Assembly (NCBI GenBank): GCA_000231825.2
Contig: JH720306.1
Location: 1,462,199 to 1,526,198 of the forward strand
Length of the DNA stretch: 64,000 nucleotides
DNA from: Tetrahymena elliotti 4EA
Taxonomy: Eukaryota > Ciliophora > Oligohymenophorea > Hymenostomatida > Tetrahymenidae
Direction of reading: 5' to 3'
Positions 52,941 to 64,000 of the stretch are shown in pieces; position 1 is the stretch's first letter, and each line of letters begins with the position of its first letter. The notes below the pieces were generated by a model. The model searched no databases and was not told where the DNA came from. It was given only the letters and a program-made list of their open reading frames with translations. Position numbers and translations under genes: made by a program.

Positions 52941-54432
52941 TCATAATTTAGCAAACTTCTTTAATTTATTGTCAACATAATCAGGGAAGAAAGGTCTAAG
53001 GTATGCAGCAAAGTAAGCTTGACGAGGGAAGAATACCTTTATTAATTATCATAAATTTAAAGATTTGTAAAAATTGAAATTACTTTTCTTGCTCTCTTGT
53101 CAGCAGCTAACATGATAGTATCGGCACATTATTCAACAGTCATTCTGTTATCTGTCTCATTCATTTCTTCAGTTTTATATTTTTGCAAGAGATCATGATC
53201 TCTCATGTTTGTTTTTACCTTAACAAAATAATACATAAAAAAAGGTTATTATCATTAATAATTTAACGGTAATTAATTAATTACAGAAGGAGGGCAAACA
53301 ATTGTAATTGCTATATCTTTATTTTCAAGTTCAATTCTTAAAGATTCAAAGAAACCAGTAACAGCAAATTTGCTGCTGCAATATGCTGTACGGAATGGTA
53401 ATCCAATTTCACCTGAAAGAGAAGACAAAACAAGTATTTGACCTTTAGTTTTTTATAAATATGGTAAGGCATACCTATTTATTAATTTAATAAATTAAAA
53501 AAAATAGAATGATTTTAATAGAGTTACTTAGTGGGATAAACACATCCATAGAAGTTAGTTTCCATAACCCTCTTAAAAGGATTTAAATCTGGGAGTTCTA
53601 CAAACTTACTATGAGCATTGACACCAGCATTTAAAACCTAAAAATAAAAAGATTAAATTAGAGTTTTTACTTTACTTTTAAATTACTAAGATATCTATTT
53701 TTGAAAAATGCTTAATACACTCCTAAATCATTCTCCTATGATATTAAAAGAAATAAATCAAATAAATATGAAAATAAACTATATTAAATATTTATAAATC
53801 TTAATTCTATTATTTCTTTTCTTCTTTTTTTAATATTTTTAGAAAATTCTAGCTTTATAAAAGCAGTGAAAATATTTATCTATCACAACACAGTTCGCTA
53901 TTTTGTGCATGTAAATTTAAACTATCTAGCAAAATATTAATTCATTTTTTATGAAAAAAATTCTATTTTATTATCATAGTAATTTTAAATGTTACTTGCA
54001 ATCATCTTCAACCGATACATCCATTTTAAAAATTTCTGCTTTGCCTCCCAAATGATTGCATAAACTTTAAACCTAATTTTTCATATTTGGTTACATAAAC
54101 TTATTCATTAATTTATTTAATCTACATTTTTTAGTAATTCGATATTTCTGGCACATAAAAGCAGTCTAAATATTTATAAAATTTAATATCTCATTAAAAT
54201 CTGTCATCCAATAAATTTAATCTACCTGCATTATCTTGAGGCATATCTTAATGCTAATTCTTTTCCTATTCCTTATGATGCACCAGTAATTAATACGACG
54301 GATCCCGCTGTAATTTATATTAAAAGAAACGAATCATTTATAATTGTAAACAAACGAAATCTAACAAAGATGTAAATTAGTACACTTAAACTTGTTGGGC
54401 ATTATTTGTAATACAGCTAAATTATTTCCCAT
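52941..54432 (-). CDS. Short-chain dehydrogenase/reductase (classical SDR)
   Basis: Nine exons: 54432-54384, 54307-54226, 54165-54126, 54072-53996, 53735-53687, 53637-53528, 53474-53285, 53218-53084, 53036-52941. Introns are 76, 60, 53, 260, 49, 53, 66 and 47 bases, and the product is 275 residues. All classical SDR landmarks are present: the cofactor loop TGASQGIG (24-31), NAG (102-104), catalytic Ser154 in LVLSSLSGEIG, and Tyr167/Lys171 in TAYCSSKFA. The segment after TGASQGIG lacks an Asp in the usual NAD-selecting place and carries Arg residues (LLLCARN), which favours NADP(H). The PPSVKTNM stretch and helix-rich C-terminus resemble the 11-beta-HSD/3-ketodihydrosphingosine reductase branch, so a lipid or steroid-like substrate is plausible. 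No long N-terminal membrane anchor is seen. Several exons are only 40-49 bases long. Confidence 0.93.
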
Positions 54433-55389
54433 TTTAAAATTTTGCTTATTTAAAGTATGATATGTATGTTTATGCTACTTAAATACTATCTTTTAATAAA
54501 TCCAAACTATAAGATTTTTTTAATCAAAAATATTGATCAATTTATTTACTACTTTCACTGTTTTTATATCTCAAATTTGACAAAAGCATCAGATTACGTA
54601 TATTAATATCAAACTGTCATATATCTTGTGAGCTTATCATATGTTTGATACTGTCAATTACTTATTACTAATATTTCAAATTCATAATATTCTCGAAGAC
54701 TCACTCACATATCTCTCTAGTAGTTAAGATATAAGTGAAAACTTTTTTAAAATGATTTAAATAATTTTAAAATTCTCTAAAAATAAATCAATTTAAATAT
54801 ATCTCAAATCATTCATTAATTGAAGTAAACATTTATAAAAATTTAAAAAGTAAATCTAATTATATTCAGATTCTTCTGATTTTCATTTGCTACCCTATTA
54901 AACTTCAACAATGTTAGTGTATAAATAAATAAATTGTATTGAAAAACCACATAAAAGTTAACATAAAATAGTAATAATGTATTTACTCACTTAATTTCAG
55001 CTTTTAAGTTTAAATTGATTCTTAAAATAAAATATTAATTTTTAATTCTTTAATACAATTTTAGAGCTCACAAACTTGAACTAAATTTTAAAAAATATTT
55101 ATTCTACCTAATTTTTTGTATTAGTTAACATAGATTAAAATAAAAATAGTTTTAAATGTCACGGAAACTTCTTTAAAATAAACAAAAATTCTAAATTATT
55201 AAACCTATTAGAAAAGCATGATTGATCTCAAAGTAAGTAGAAATAATAGGATACATTTTTATAAATTTTTACAAAAGACTTGAAATATTTAATAGTAGGT
55301 ATAAATTGAAATAATATGATTTTATATTGTATATTTTGATTAATTAAAAAATAATTTCTTTATATTTTCATCAAAAATATCATTTTGGG
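54433..55389. other. Intergenic, A/T-rich
   Basis: Promoter side of the SDR gene. No gene seen. Confidence 0.55.
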
Positions 55390-55745
55390 TCAGTTTAGTA
55401 TATCTGCTTTATTCAAAATATCTAAAATCTTCGTTGTCTTAATTTTCTTTACTTTTTTTATAAAGTTTTTTAAATTATAAATGTGAAAATAATTTTCAAT
55501 AATACATTCGCTCTATTTATTAGAATTTTCGTTTATCTCCGTTTCCTTGCCTTCTTTAGAGTAATCTTAAATTTGACCAAACTGATACAATAAATCCTCA
55601 ATATAATTTTAAGAAGACCAATCAATGTTTTCTAGATTTTTTATTAAATATTCTAACTAATTACACAAAAATATACCAAATATTTACTTTTTAAATAGAT
55701 AAAGGGAGCCTATTTACCTCCTTATTCAATTATCTCTTCTTCCAT
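55390..55745 (-). CDS. Small unknown protein, two exons
   Basis: Exon 1 is 55745-55718 (ATG 55745) and exon 2 is 55652-55390 (TGA 55392-55390). The 65-base intron 55717-55653 begins GTAAATAG and ends AATTAGTTAG. Use of the second of two nearby AGs is required by the frame. The product is 96 residues, acidic in the N-terminal part (MEEEIIEQGEYLIKNLENI) and basic at the C-terminus (FIKKVKKIKTTKILDIL). It is probably helical and no family is recognised. Confidence 0.65.
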
Positions 55746-56338
55746 ATCTTTTTAAATAATAATAAATAGATAATTTAAATGAAACTAATAAATAATTGTT
55801 GAATCGTTTATTTTGCTTTTAAAGATAGTGCGTAGCAAAAATAAATTATAATTTTTGATAGCAAATAAATTCAATTTATAGAGATTTGAATATATAGATA
55901 GCTTGCAAGTAAATGAAAATTAATAAATAGTGTGATTTTTGTTTTAAGATATCTTGAAAAACATAAAATAAGCAAATTATTTTGTCAAGATAATTAGAAA
56001 AAGTGAATGAGGATTGTTTGCAAATACGATTAAAAAAGCATAGAAAAGATGAATGAATTATTATGTAAATTGTATCAATTAAATTGAATGAATTACTAAT
56101 AAAAATGGAATGAAAAATGGATTCGCAATATAAGAACTAAAAAGATGAACTAAGTATTTAATTAACAATTTAATTAATTTATTAGTATGAATAAAGAAAA
56201 TAAAAAATGTGCTCTTAAATACATATAAATAATATGAATAATTAAGAGAAAATTTTTATTAAGGAAATATAATCTTTAGCTTAATCAAATTATTTAATAA
56301 AATCAAATCAATTGAAAAGATATTAAATAGCAGTAAAA
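55746..56338. promoter_or_regulatory. Divergent promoter region (inferred)
   Basis: This 593-base A/T-rich stretch separates two divergent gene starts, the minus-strand small gene (ATG 55745) and the + strand COX6B-like gene (ATG 56339). It must contain both promoters. No individual element is identifiable by eye. Confidence 0.45.
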
Positions 56339-56951
56339 ATGGAATTTTCAAACGCTTTACTTAGCTAGACCAGATTGCCTGGTTAGTAATATGATTACAA
56401 GAGATGCTTTTTAGCCTCTAATACCCATTTCGAATGTTTAGACTCAATTAGAGATGCCTATGGTTGATACATATTTTTAAATTTAAACTTTTGAAGCACA
56501 TAAGTAGCTATCATCCAAAGAATTGCATTCATTATAATTCAATAGAGATTTAATAAAAAAATGGCATAAATAATAAATTTTAAATTCCTTGAATGCAAAT
56601 TCTTAACAAAAAGCAGAATAAAAATCTAACAAATAATTAAAAAATGAAATGCATCAAGAAAATGTGACTAAATTCCCAATATTTAAACATAATTCCAAAA
56701 TTAAGGTACTATATTTTCTGACATCTCTTATTTTTTATTAAAAAGATAATCATCACAAGTGCCCTTAATCTTACTAAGCTTGGACATCAAACTGTGACGT
56801 TGGTATTAGAAGATATTAAATGGATAACAGAGAATAATAAAAAAAAGATCAATTGTTATACACTAAGGAGCAACTTAAGACTTATAACGCTGCTAAAAAT
56901 AAGGAAGCTTTAGGTATTTCAGCTCCTAAGAATTTGAGTTTCGCCTTTTGA
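56339..56951 (+). CDS. COX6B-like twin-cysteine protein (cytochrome c oxidase subunit VIb family)
   Basis: Two exons: 56339-56462 and 56746-56951, with a 283-base intron (GTTGATAC...TTAAAAAG). The product is 109 residues, stop TGA 56949-56951. Cysteines are at positions 23, 33, 47 and 58, giving the spacing CX9C-X13-CX10C, which is the spacing known for COX6B. Surrounding residues fit the family: QQYDYKRC before the first pair and CPQSYQAW in the second. COX6B lies on the intermembrane-space side of cytochrome c oxidase at the dimer interface and is imported by the Mia40 disulfide relay. The C-terminal extension (about 45 residues, KKDQLLYTKEQLKTYNA onward) is longer than in animals. COA6 is an alternative but normally has about ten residues between the pairs. 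The splice exactly reunites the two cysteine pairs. Confidence 0.72.
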
Positions 56952-56952
56952 T

Positions 56953-57387
56953 TCAATCAATTAGCATATTCTAATGTTTTATGAAAAGGCTATATGCCTA
57001 AAGCAAATCTTATTAAAAATTGCAGGCATAAGCTCTATCATAAACAAATTAAATGTCATTTACAAATTATTATATGATCTTTCTATTACTAATGATGCTA
57101 TATTCATCTTCATTACCACAATTCATATCTAGTGTTAGCTTTGTTGCTTGATGAGTTTAGTATTCATAAAATTGTGAAGGTCTTGTTAATAACATATCAA
57201 CAATAATGTATCTTTATAAATGCATCTTCTGCATATAAGATAGCTTTTAAATACTTCTATTCTAACTAAAACTTATCTTTCTTGTTATTACAAATTTATT
57301 TTCTCATAAAAACTAAATCATTTTAAGAGATATCTATCTATCAGTCCATAACCAATTAAAATCTCTAAAGTATTATTTAATAGCCAT
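56953..57387 (-). CDS. Small unknown protein, probable two exons
   Basis: Model: exon 1 57387-57314 (ATG 57387), 48-base intron 57313-57266 (GTTTTTAT...GTTTTAG), exon 2 57265-56953 (TGA 56955-56953). The phases agree and give 128 residues. The C-terminal half looks coding (TRPSQFYEYQTHQATKL, FVNDIQFVYDRAYACNFQ). No family is recognised. An alternative model starts at 57306 in another frame and uses a 73-base intron (57201-57129) to reach the same last exon, so the N-terminal half is uncertain. The stop lies one base beyond the stop of the convergent COX6B-like gene, so the two transcripts must overlap in their 3' untranslated regions. Confidence 0.5.
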
Positions 57388-58479
57388 GAAATGTTGATAT
57401 TCAATAAAAGATACGTTACTAAAACTGCAATAATTTATTGGCTTGGCTATTTATCTATTTTATAATTATAATAAATCAGCTATGATTATCACTTTTTTGA
57501 AATATAAATTTAAAATAAATTTGCAATTAAGCTCTTTTATTGCTAAAAATATCAACAAAATTTTGAATTTATTTAGTTAATTTATTGGCATAAGATACTT
57601 TAAATGCAAGCTAACTTTTCAATTTCCAAAAGAATAGTTAAACGTTTTCTGGATTTTGATTGTATTGGGAGTTTTGAAATTTAGAAAATTTAATATTTTA
57701 TAAAATAATTTCGCTAAAATTACTTTCATTTCTTAAAATGAGTTTTAAAAAAACTACAAATTTTATTTTTATTTTTTTAATTTTATCACAATTAAATACT
57801 TAATTATCATTTATTTTTGATTGAATATTTTAAAAAGCCAATTCCCACTGAAAAATTTATCTAAAAAAATTATATTATTTAAGTGTATTTACTGATTGGA
57901 AGTTTTTTAACTTTAACTGAGAAATTTTTTTACTAAAATCATAACTCTCAAAATTATTGCTTTTTCAGTTTTTAACTGAATTTTATTGTTATTTTTTATA
58001 AAGATTTGAATAATTTATCATTTATCCTACTAAATAAAATTTATTTTAATTTAAAAAAATATTTTAACTAGAGTAAAGCTGGAATTCATTAGCCATTAAA
58101 ATAATAAATTACACCTTTAGCTAGCAGAAAAAAAAAGGCATTTCCATTTTTCATTTTTTAAGGGATTTAATAGATGTTCTTTATACCTTTGGGATTTTAC
58201 AAATTTTTTTTTTTTCATAAAAGTTATTTTAACTTTTAAAACTTTTTACTAGTGTAGAACAGAATTTATATTTGATAAAAAATAGATAATAATATATTAG
58301 ATATGAGTATATTTAACATACTAAATTTAAAATTATTTTTATTTTTTCAGCTTTTTTGATTGTATTTTTTTGTAAGCTTTTAGATTTTTGATAAGTGTAA
58401 AACTGGAATTAATATTTAATAAAAATTGTAAAGAAATAGTTTTAAATTAATATAAACTATCTAATTTTTCTTAATATAT
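57388..58479. other. Intergenic, A/T-rich
   Basis: No gene seen. Long T and A runs, especially 57700-58400. Confidence 0.55.
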
Positions 58480-60864
58480 TCAGTAATTTGCTATTTACAA
58501 AGTTTTTGGCTTGTAATTTCTTCTCAAAAAATTTTTGAATTTATGCTCAACATTTTATTCAACTTCTCTTATACTTGTAATTTTAGGATCTTCATATTTT
58601 TCTTGTGTTGATTTATACTATTGTTTAGCATCTTGTAATTATTACATTAATTATTGTTTTTCTTCTTTATAAGTAACTTCAGCTTCTTTCATAGTGCTTA
58701 TGAATTACTTTATAGTTTCTTATTAACTTTCAATATTAGACAAGAAAATATTCTTTTTTTCGATACTAAATCTAGTGCTTTTAGGTGTGTACAAGCTACT
58801 TAATCTTTTAATTTCACTTTACTTTGGGGATTTTTCTACCATAAGCTTAACTAAATGATTCACATCTTCGCTTAAACCACCTAAACTCTTTTTCCTACCC
58901 TTTTGAGGTGTCTAACTACTGTTATGTGTATAAGCATTAGGTGTTTATTCTGTTTAGGAAAAATATCTTAATTTCTGCTAAAGTGAAAAATTATCAGAAG
59001 AATGTTTATTCAAACGGCTATTTAATTACTGCTTAGATTATTAAATATGGCTTTTATCAAAAAAGTTTTCTATTTTATTATTTTTTATGGAGACTTGAGA
59101 GGATTTAAGTAAAGGAGATCTTGAAAAATCAGATAGTTTTTCTCTGCTCTAATTTTTTTTAAAGTTTACTTAAGTTTGAGCTTATCTCTGATCTTTGACA
59201 AGATTTGAATTCTGTCGATTATTGCTAATTTAAATTAAAGGAATAGGTATTTTTTCTGTTTCTCTTGCAGTGGAGAGTGTGCTAATATTTTTTATTGAAT
59301 TTTACACTGAAGGGCTAATAGCAAGATTGTTAATTATTCTTTATGCCCTTTCTTTCTCTTCTTATTAGTCATCATAATCAATTATTTCTTCTTATATTTC
59401 TCCACTAGCAATATATGTTTTATTTATACTACTTTAGTTTAATCTTATCATAGAATTATAATTCTAACCACCATTCTAATTGTATCTTCTTTAAACCATT
59501 TTGTTTGATTAGCTTTGACTCAAGTCTGGTTATTATGTTATAAAATTAGATTTTAAGGGTGTATTATTATTTGATCTTGATTAAAACATAGGGAGTTTGT
59601 TATCTTTAATTTATTAATTTGAAATAATTTAGGCTTTTGTAGATTAGATTGTTTGATTAAAAAAAGTATTTTTATTTTAAGCAACGTTCTCTGTATCATT
59701 TTATTCTGATTATTGGTCTTAATTCTTATCAATAATATTTTCTTGAATGTCTAAAAATAATTTGTCCTTTTAACTAATAAGACCCAATTTTTAACGATAA
59801 ATTCTTTAACTCTCTTTCAAAACTTTATTAATTGTTTTTTAAGTTTTTTTGTGATATTCATCAAAATATCCTTAATTTGGAACTGCTTTTTCACTTCCAC
59901 CATTTATATCATATTTAGCTAGCTTAATTAATTCTCTTAGCTGTTTCTCTTTCTCTTCTTACTTTTTTCTTTCAAACTCAGCATGCTCTATATTTTTAAA
60001 TTTTATTTAATATTGCTATTTTATTTAAAATATGAATGTTTATTTGTTGATTGAAAAAACAATAAAATATATTTCAAATTGAATACATTCTTTAAGAGAT
60101 ATTAATCTTTTTTGATGCTCAAAAACAGTTTCCAAGTTTGAGTAAAACTCATTAGTGTCATCTTTTAGTTCTATTTGATTTACAGTTTATGTATTTTTTT
60201 ATATATAGTCTTTAAGAGATTCTGTAATTGCTTGGGTATTATCATACATTTTCATAATTTTTTATTTTGTTTGTAAATATTTTTTAGATCTTCTCAATAA
60301 TTCTTTTGCTTATTTAGCACCCTTAATACCACCTACGTTGTTTTATTCTGTTTATTCATCTATAACTTCATATTCTCCAAACTGCATTTGATACTTGCTT
60401 GAAGTATCTTGAAGTTCTTTGTTAAGTTTTTGGATTTTGTCCCTTATTTTTAACACTTCTAAACTACTTTTAAACCCTTTTTAAAATGCTAAATTCATAG
60501 ACTAAATCTCTTATCTTGTGTCTATAAAAGTATCCAACTATCTAAATTCCTGCATCATTTTTCTAAAATTAAGGTCTCCATCTCTTTTACGAAGTTTTAA
60601 ACGATCCTATAATTTTTCATAAATGTAATGAACTTTGTAAGCCTTTTGGAGTTTTTCTGAAGAACCTTATTCAAATCCACCTTCGTTAAAATTCTGCCTT
60701 CCTTTGGTGTCCAAAAAATTTTATCTTTTATGATTAAACTTAGTTGGAGATTAGCTTTCAGATTTCAAAATCTAATCATTTGAACTAAAAGAATAATTCG
60801 CTCTAGACATCTATTACTGTAATCTAATATTTGATACATTTATATCATCAATAACTTAATCCAT
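58480..60864 (-). CDS. Coiled-coil protein of unknown function
   Basis: Exon 1 is 60864-60087 and exon 2 is 59987-58480. The 99-base intron 60086-59988 (GTATTCAA...AATATAG) is a multiple of three and has no in-frame TGA. It is called because removing it joins SLKEQ to HAEFERKKQEEKEK, a continuous charged helix, while the intron itself reads as a hydrophobic, Ile/Phe-rich run. The product is 761 residues. Residues about 65-310 are long charged helices with heptad-like spacing (e.g. KIQKLNKELQDTSSKYQMQF), so a coiled coil is likely. The middle is Ser/Asn/Gln-rich. The last 100 residues return to coiled coil (SQQETIKQFISTMKEAEVTY). No family is recognised. A cytoskeletal or ciliary structural role is a guess. 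Confidence 0.85.
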
Positions 60865-62581
60865 AACAAAATCAGTTAGCAAAAAAATTTATTTAGTTTG
60901 CAATATAATTTATTATCTACAATTATTTTCAGAGTTAATTATTTAAGATAGAAATTAAGTGAATAAAAATTGTTGTATATTAATTTATAAAATTATCATA
61001 GATTCATATTAACCATCGACAAGAAACTGAATTAATAAATAGATTAATGAATATGCTGAAATAAATAATTTGACAAGTAAATAGTGATTATATTTCTAGT
61101 TCGCCAATTTTAATTTATTAAACTGATAATAAATACTAATTTATAATATAATTTGACAAACACAAAGTATATTTTTTTCTTTTTGAAAAAGTTATTTTTT
61201 TTAAATTAAAATGTTGCTGATTGCTAAACCTCTTATTTCATGTTTGTTTATAAAACTATTTTTTAGATAAATAATTATTAAAAGTTTTTTTTCTTAGAAT
61301 ACTAAACGTGAATTATTCAATAATTATTGATAAGAATTAATGGATTAGTTGAGAGTTAACTTTTTATTTTTTTTAATATATTTTAAAGGGTCTTTATAAT
61401 AATTACCCCATTCTTATTTAGGTAAATGTACAATTAAAAGAGAGATATTTATTAAAATTGTATTAAATCGTAATAAATAAGGTGCAAATTGACTTATTAT
61501 TATTTGATTAAATAAGAAAATAATGTTACTTATTTAAAGCTCTAAGTCATTAAAAATAAAAAATAATTATCTATATCCATTTTCACATTTGAGTTTAGGG
61601 TTATTATTTTTTTGAAAATAATTGTAAAATTTTTTTTTTAGGTTTTAATACTGTGTAAATATATAACAGTCAGAGGAACATTTTAAGTAAATTTATTTTA
61701 AATAAAAAAAATTTCTATCTCCTTAAAATTTTATACCCTACAAAAAAATAAAATCTTTTAAAAGAATTAATGAATTTAAAAATAAGATGTACAAATATCT
61801 AAAAAATTTAATGTTGCTATATTTTTTTTGTTATCTTTTCTTAAAAAGATAAAATATCCTTCATTAAAAATTGTTTAATCAAAAATTTTTTCATTACTTT
61901 AAAGCTAAAATTGTTAAAAAATCCAGATGTTACTTTCTCCATTTTATCATAATTTCCTATTTTAAATATCGTATATATTATTATTTTTGTAATTTAAATT
62001 TAGAGATAGAAAGATGAGATAAATAACTCTAAAATGATTAAAGGTTGATGTAGATTTAGTTGTTCAGAATTAGAATTGTTTGTAATTAAGATTTAAAATA
62101 AATACAAATAATGAAATTAAAATTTATTTTAAGGATTTTAATCAATTTTTAAATTAGGCTCTTTTAAAAGAAAATTTATTGATAAACTTGTTATTAATGT
62201 TATTGGTATAGTTACATTTTGAATATTTAATATCTTTGAGTTTTAAAGATTTTAGCATCTATGAAATAATTATTTATATGAAAGTCTGTAATAATTTTTC
62301 AAAGAAAGTAAAATAAGATAAAGTGTGTCGAATTTTTTGTTTTATCTGTTTTCTTTTTTTGCAAAAATAGGAATTTAAATATCATTAAAATAAAAAAAGT
62401 TGAGTTTTATTTTGACAAATGCTAATTTGACACTTTGAAAAAAATTAAAACATAAACTACAATAAGCGATACTAAAAATTTTATTAATTGTATTTGACTT
62501 AATATTCTTTATGAAATATTAGCTATTTATTTTTTAATTCTAACCTTAATCTAGATTATTTATCCATTTAAACACTAATTC
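60865..62581. other. Intergenic, A/T-rich
   Basis: 1.7 kb of A/T-rich DNA. It contains the promoter side of the coiled-coil gene and the 3' side of the desaturase gene. No gene seen. Confidence 0.55.
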
Positions 62582-63685
62582 TCACTCCTTCTTTTTCAAT
62601 TTAGTTTCAGAAGTATCAATTCTAGCAAATGGACCTAGGTCATCATCAAAGAGATAGGCTAAACCTACTCTAAGATAGCTTGTATGAGTAGGAATATTTT
62701 CATAAAATTCAGGAGCCATAGCTCTTACTTTAGGGAGCAATCTCCAGGGAACTTAAGGGAAATCGTGGTGCTCAATGTGATAACCAAGATTGAGGTTAAA
62801 GAAGTTAGCAATACCTAAATAATCGTAGCTTTCTTAACCTTTAACAAATTCGTAATGTTCTGCAATAGTATGCATAGCCATAGGATGTAAACCCATGCTA
62901 ATAAATCCAGATAAAGCAAGATAAAGTAGAGCATAAGGTCCAATAAAGTAATATACGCTGTAATTAGTGCTCATAATTAATACTAAATTAAAAATCTCAA
63001 GTGGTCCTAATCCCTTGGGAGCAATATAAAATGGACGGACAGCATAGAATAAAGGGTGTAAGGAAATGAAAATAATTTTCTTCCAAGGACGATTAAATGT
63101 TCTAATTTCCCATTCAGTTGGAAGATCAGTATCACGTTTTGGGTCACCCATAGCAAGGTGATGTTCACGGTGATAATGCTAGAATGTCATAGCAGAAGGA
63201 ATGCAAGTAGGTACATTAGAGAGGAAAGCAAATATACGATTTAAAACAACACTATCAAAAGCTGTAAGATGAGTCAAATCATGAACTAAAGCTTGCATAG
63301 TATGGTTAAGAGTGGCTCCTACAACATACATGTAAGTGAGAAATACAGGCCAACTTGCATGCTGAATGTAGTAAGCACTAATCAATTAAAATATGACAAT
63401 ACCAGCAGTAAGGTATGCGCTGATGGAATCCTTGACAAATAATTCTTTAATTTAAGGATACTTTTCAAGGATAGCACGTCTTCTCAATGTGTGAGGTTCT
63501 TCGTGAGGCATAATGTGGAAGTATTCTTTACTTTTTTCGAAATGATAGTCTTGATAGACATTAAGACCCTTATCGTGCTTTTAAGTTGGATTCTTTTCTA
63601 AAGATTCCCAAAGAACTGGAGTAGACTTATCAGCAACATAATTCTATTCTTTCTTAACTTATTTCTCTTATTCAGCAACTGTCAT
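62582..63685 (-). CDS. Sphingolipid delta-4 desaturase (dihydroceramide desaturase)
   Basis: Intronless, 368 codons (367 residues), ATG 63685, TGA 62584-62582. It introduces the 4,5-trans double bond into dihydroceramide in the endoplasmic reticulum membrane, using a di-iron centre. The three histidine boxes are HDLTH (135-139), HYHREHH (170-176) and YHIEHHDFP (302-310), the last being typical of DES1-type enzymes. Around them are hydrophobic segments (about 88-105, 112-130, 205-222, 232-265) that form the membrane bundle. After a charged leader the sequence follows the family from HTLRRRAILEKYPQI to the tail. It is some 45 residues longer than the human enzyme, mostly at the N-terminus. In-frame TAA/TAG codons are few, suggesting biased codon use and strong expression. 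Confidence 0.96.
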
Positions 63686-64000
63686 TTTACCTATATCTTG
63701 TTTTTATAAAATTTGTAAAATAATGCAATTATTTTGAATAATATTAATAATATCTTCTATTGCCAACAACAACAATAATTTCTATTTGTTAAATTTGCAT
63801 ATCTTAAACAAATTTCCTACTTAAATCTGGGAGATAACAAGGTTCTTCAAATTTTGTTTTTACTTTTTTTTCTTTATTTTTTTCCCCAGAAAAAATTTCA
63901 ATTTTCAAACAAATAAAAGTATAGATCTAAATAGAAGGCGGCTGATCAAAAAAGCTAGATTTAGGTTATGCTTAACTTTCTTTTAATAATATTATTAAAC
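63686..64000. promoter_or_regulatory. Upstream region of the desaturase gene (inferred promoter/5' UTR)
   Basis: A/T-rich sequence directly upstream of the desaturase ATG. A possible splice acceptor (GATATAG) sits just 5' of the start, so a non-coding or tiny upstream exon cannot be excluded. No other gene is seen. Confidence 0.4.

Noticed and set aside
1..64000. tRNA, rRNA, CRISPR, transposase, telomeric G4T2/C4A2 repeats
   Set aside because: I looked for these on both strands and saw no convincing instance. Short tRNAs in A/T-rich DNA could still be missed without a covariance search.

Overview
The window is macronuclear-type DNA of an oligohymenophorean ciliate, most like Tetrahymena. The evidence: base composition is roughly three quarters or more A+T; TAA and TAG occur throughout otherwise convincing reading frames at glutamine positions; TGA is the only working stop; genes are cut by short, very A/T-rich GT...AG introns (45-66 bases is typical); and products are Asn/Gln-rich with MORN repeats, ASH domains and hybrid histidine kinases. 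All models below were read by eye with TAA/TAG = Gln and TGA = stop. Splice sites were chosen so that phase and length agree across the whole gene. No homology search was run.

Layout. 1-1845: 3' end of a + strand Asn/Gln-rich gene. 3622-12640: three minus-strand genes, a B-box/MORN protein, an unknown protein, and a MORN protein with a degenerate protein-kinase domain. 13322-19978: two-component signalling, with a six-exon membrane hybrid histidine kinase, a decayed duplicate of a response-regulator tail, and an intact single-domain response regulator. 23197-27307: a two-repeat MYB protein with a long Gln/Asn and acidic tail. 29051-39921: a 22-exon gene for a CFAP47-like ASH/calponin-homology ciliary protein (3096 residues). 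40471-42575: a HEAT-repeat protein like the PP2A scaffold subunit A. 43617-52348: three structural or unknown proteins, one joining N-terminal MORN repeats to a long Gln/Asn-rich tail. 52941-57387: a nine-exon short-chain dehydrogenase, a 96-residue protein, a small + strand COX6B-like twin-cysteine protein, and a minus-strand gene ending one base from it. 58480-60864: a coiled-coil protein. 62582-63685: a sphingolipid delta-4 (dihydroceramide) desaturase.

Genes are well separated (usually 0.5-3 kb of A/T-rich DNA) and are not organised as operons. Almost all lie on the minus strand. Themes are cilium and cortex (CFAP47, MORN proteins), signalling (histidine kinase, response regulator, PP2A scaffold, pseudokinase), lipid metabolism (desaturase, SDR) and mitochondrial respiration (COX6B-like). 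I found no tRNA, rRNA, CRISPR array, transposase or telomeric repeat.
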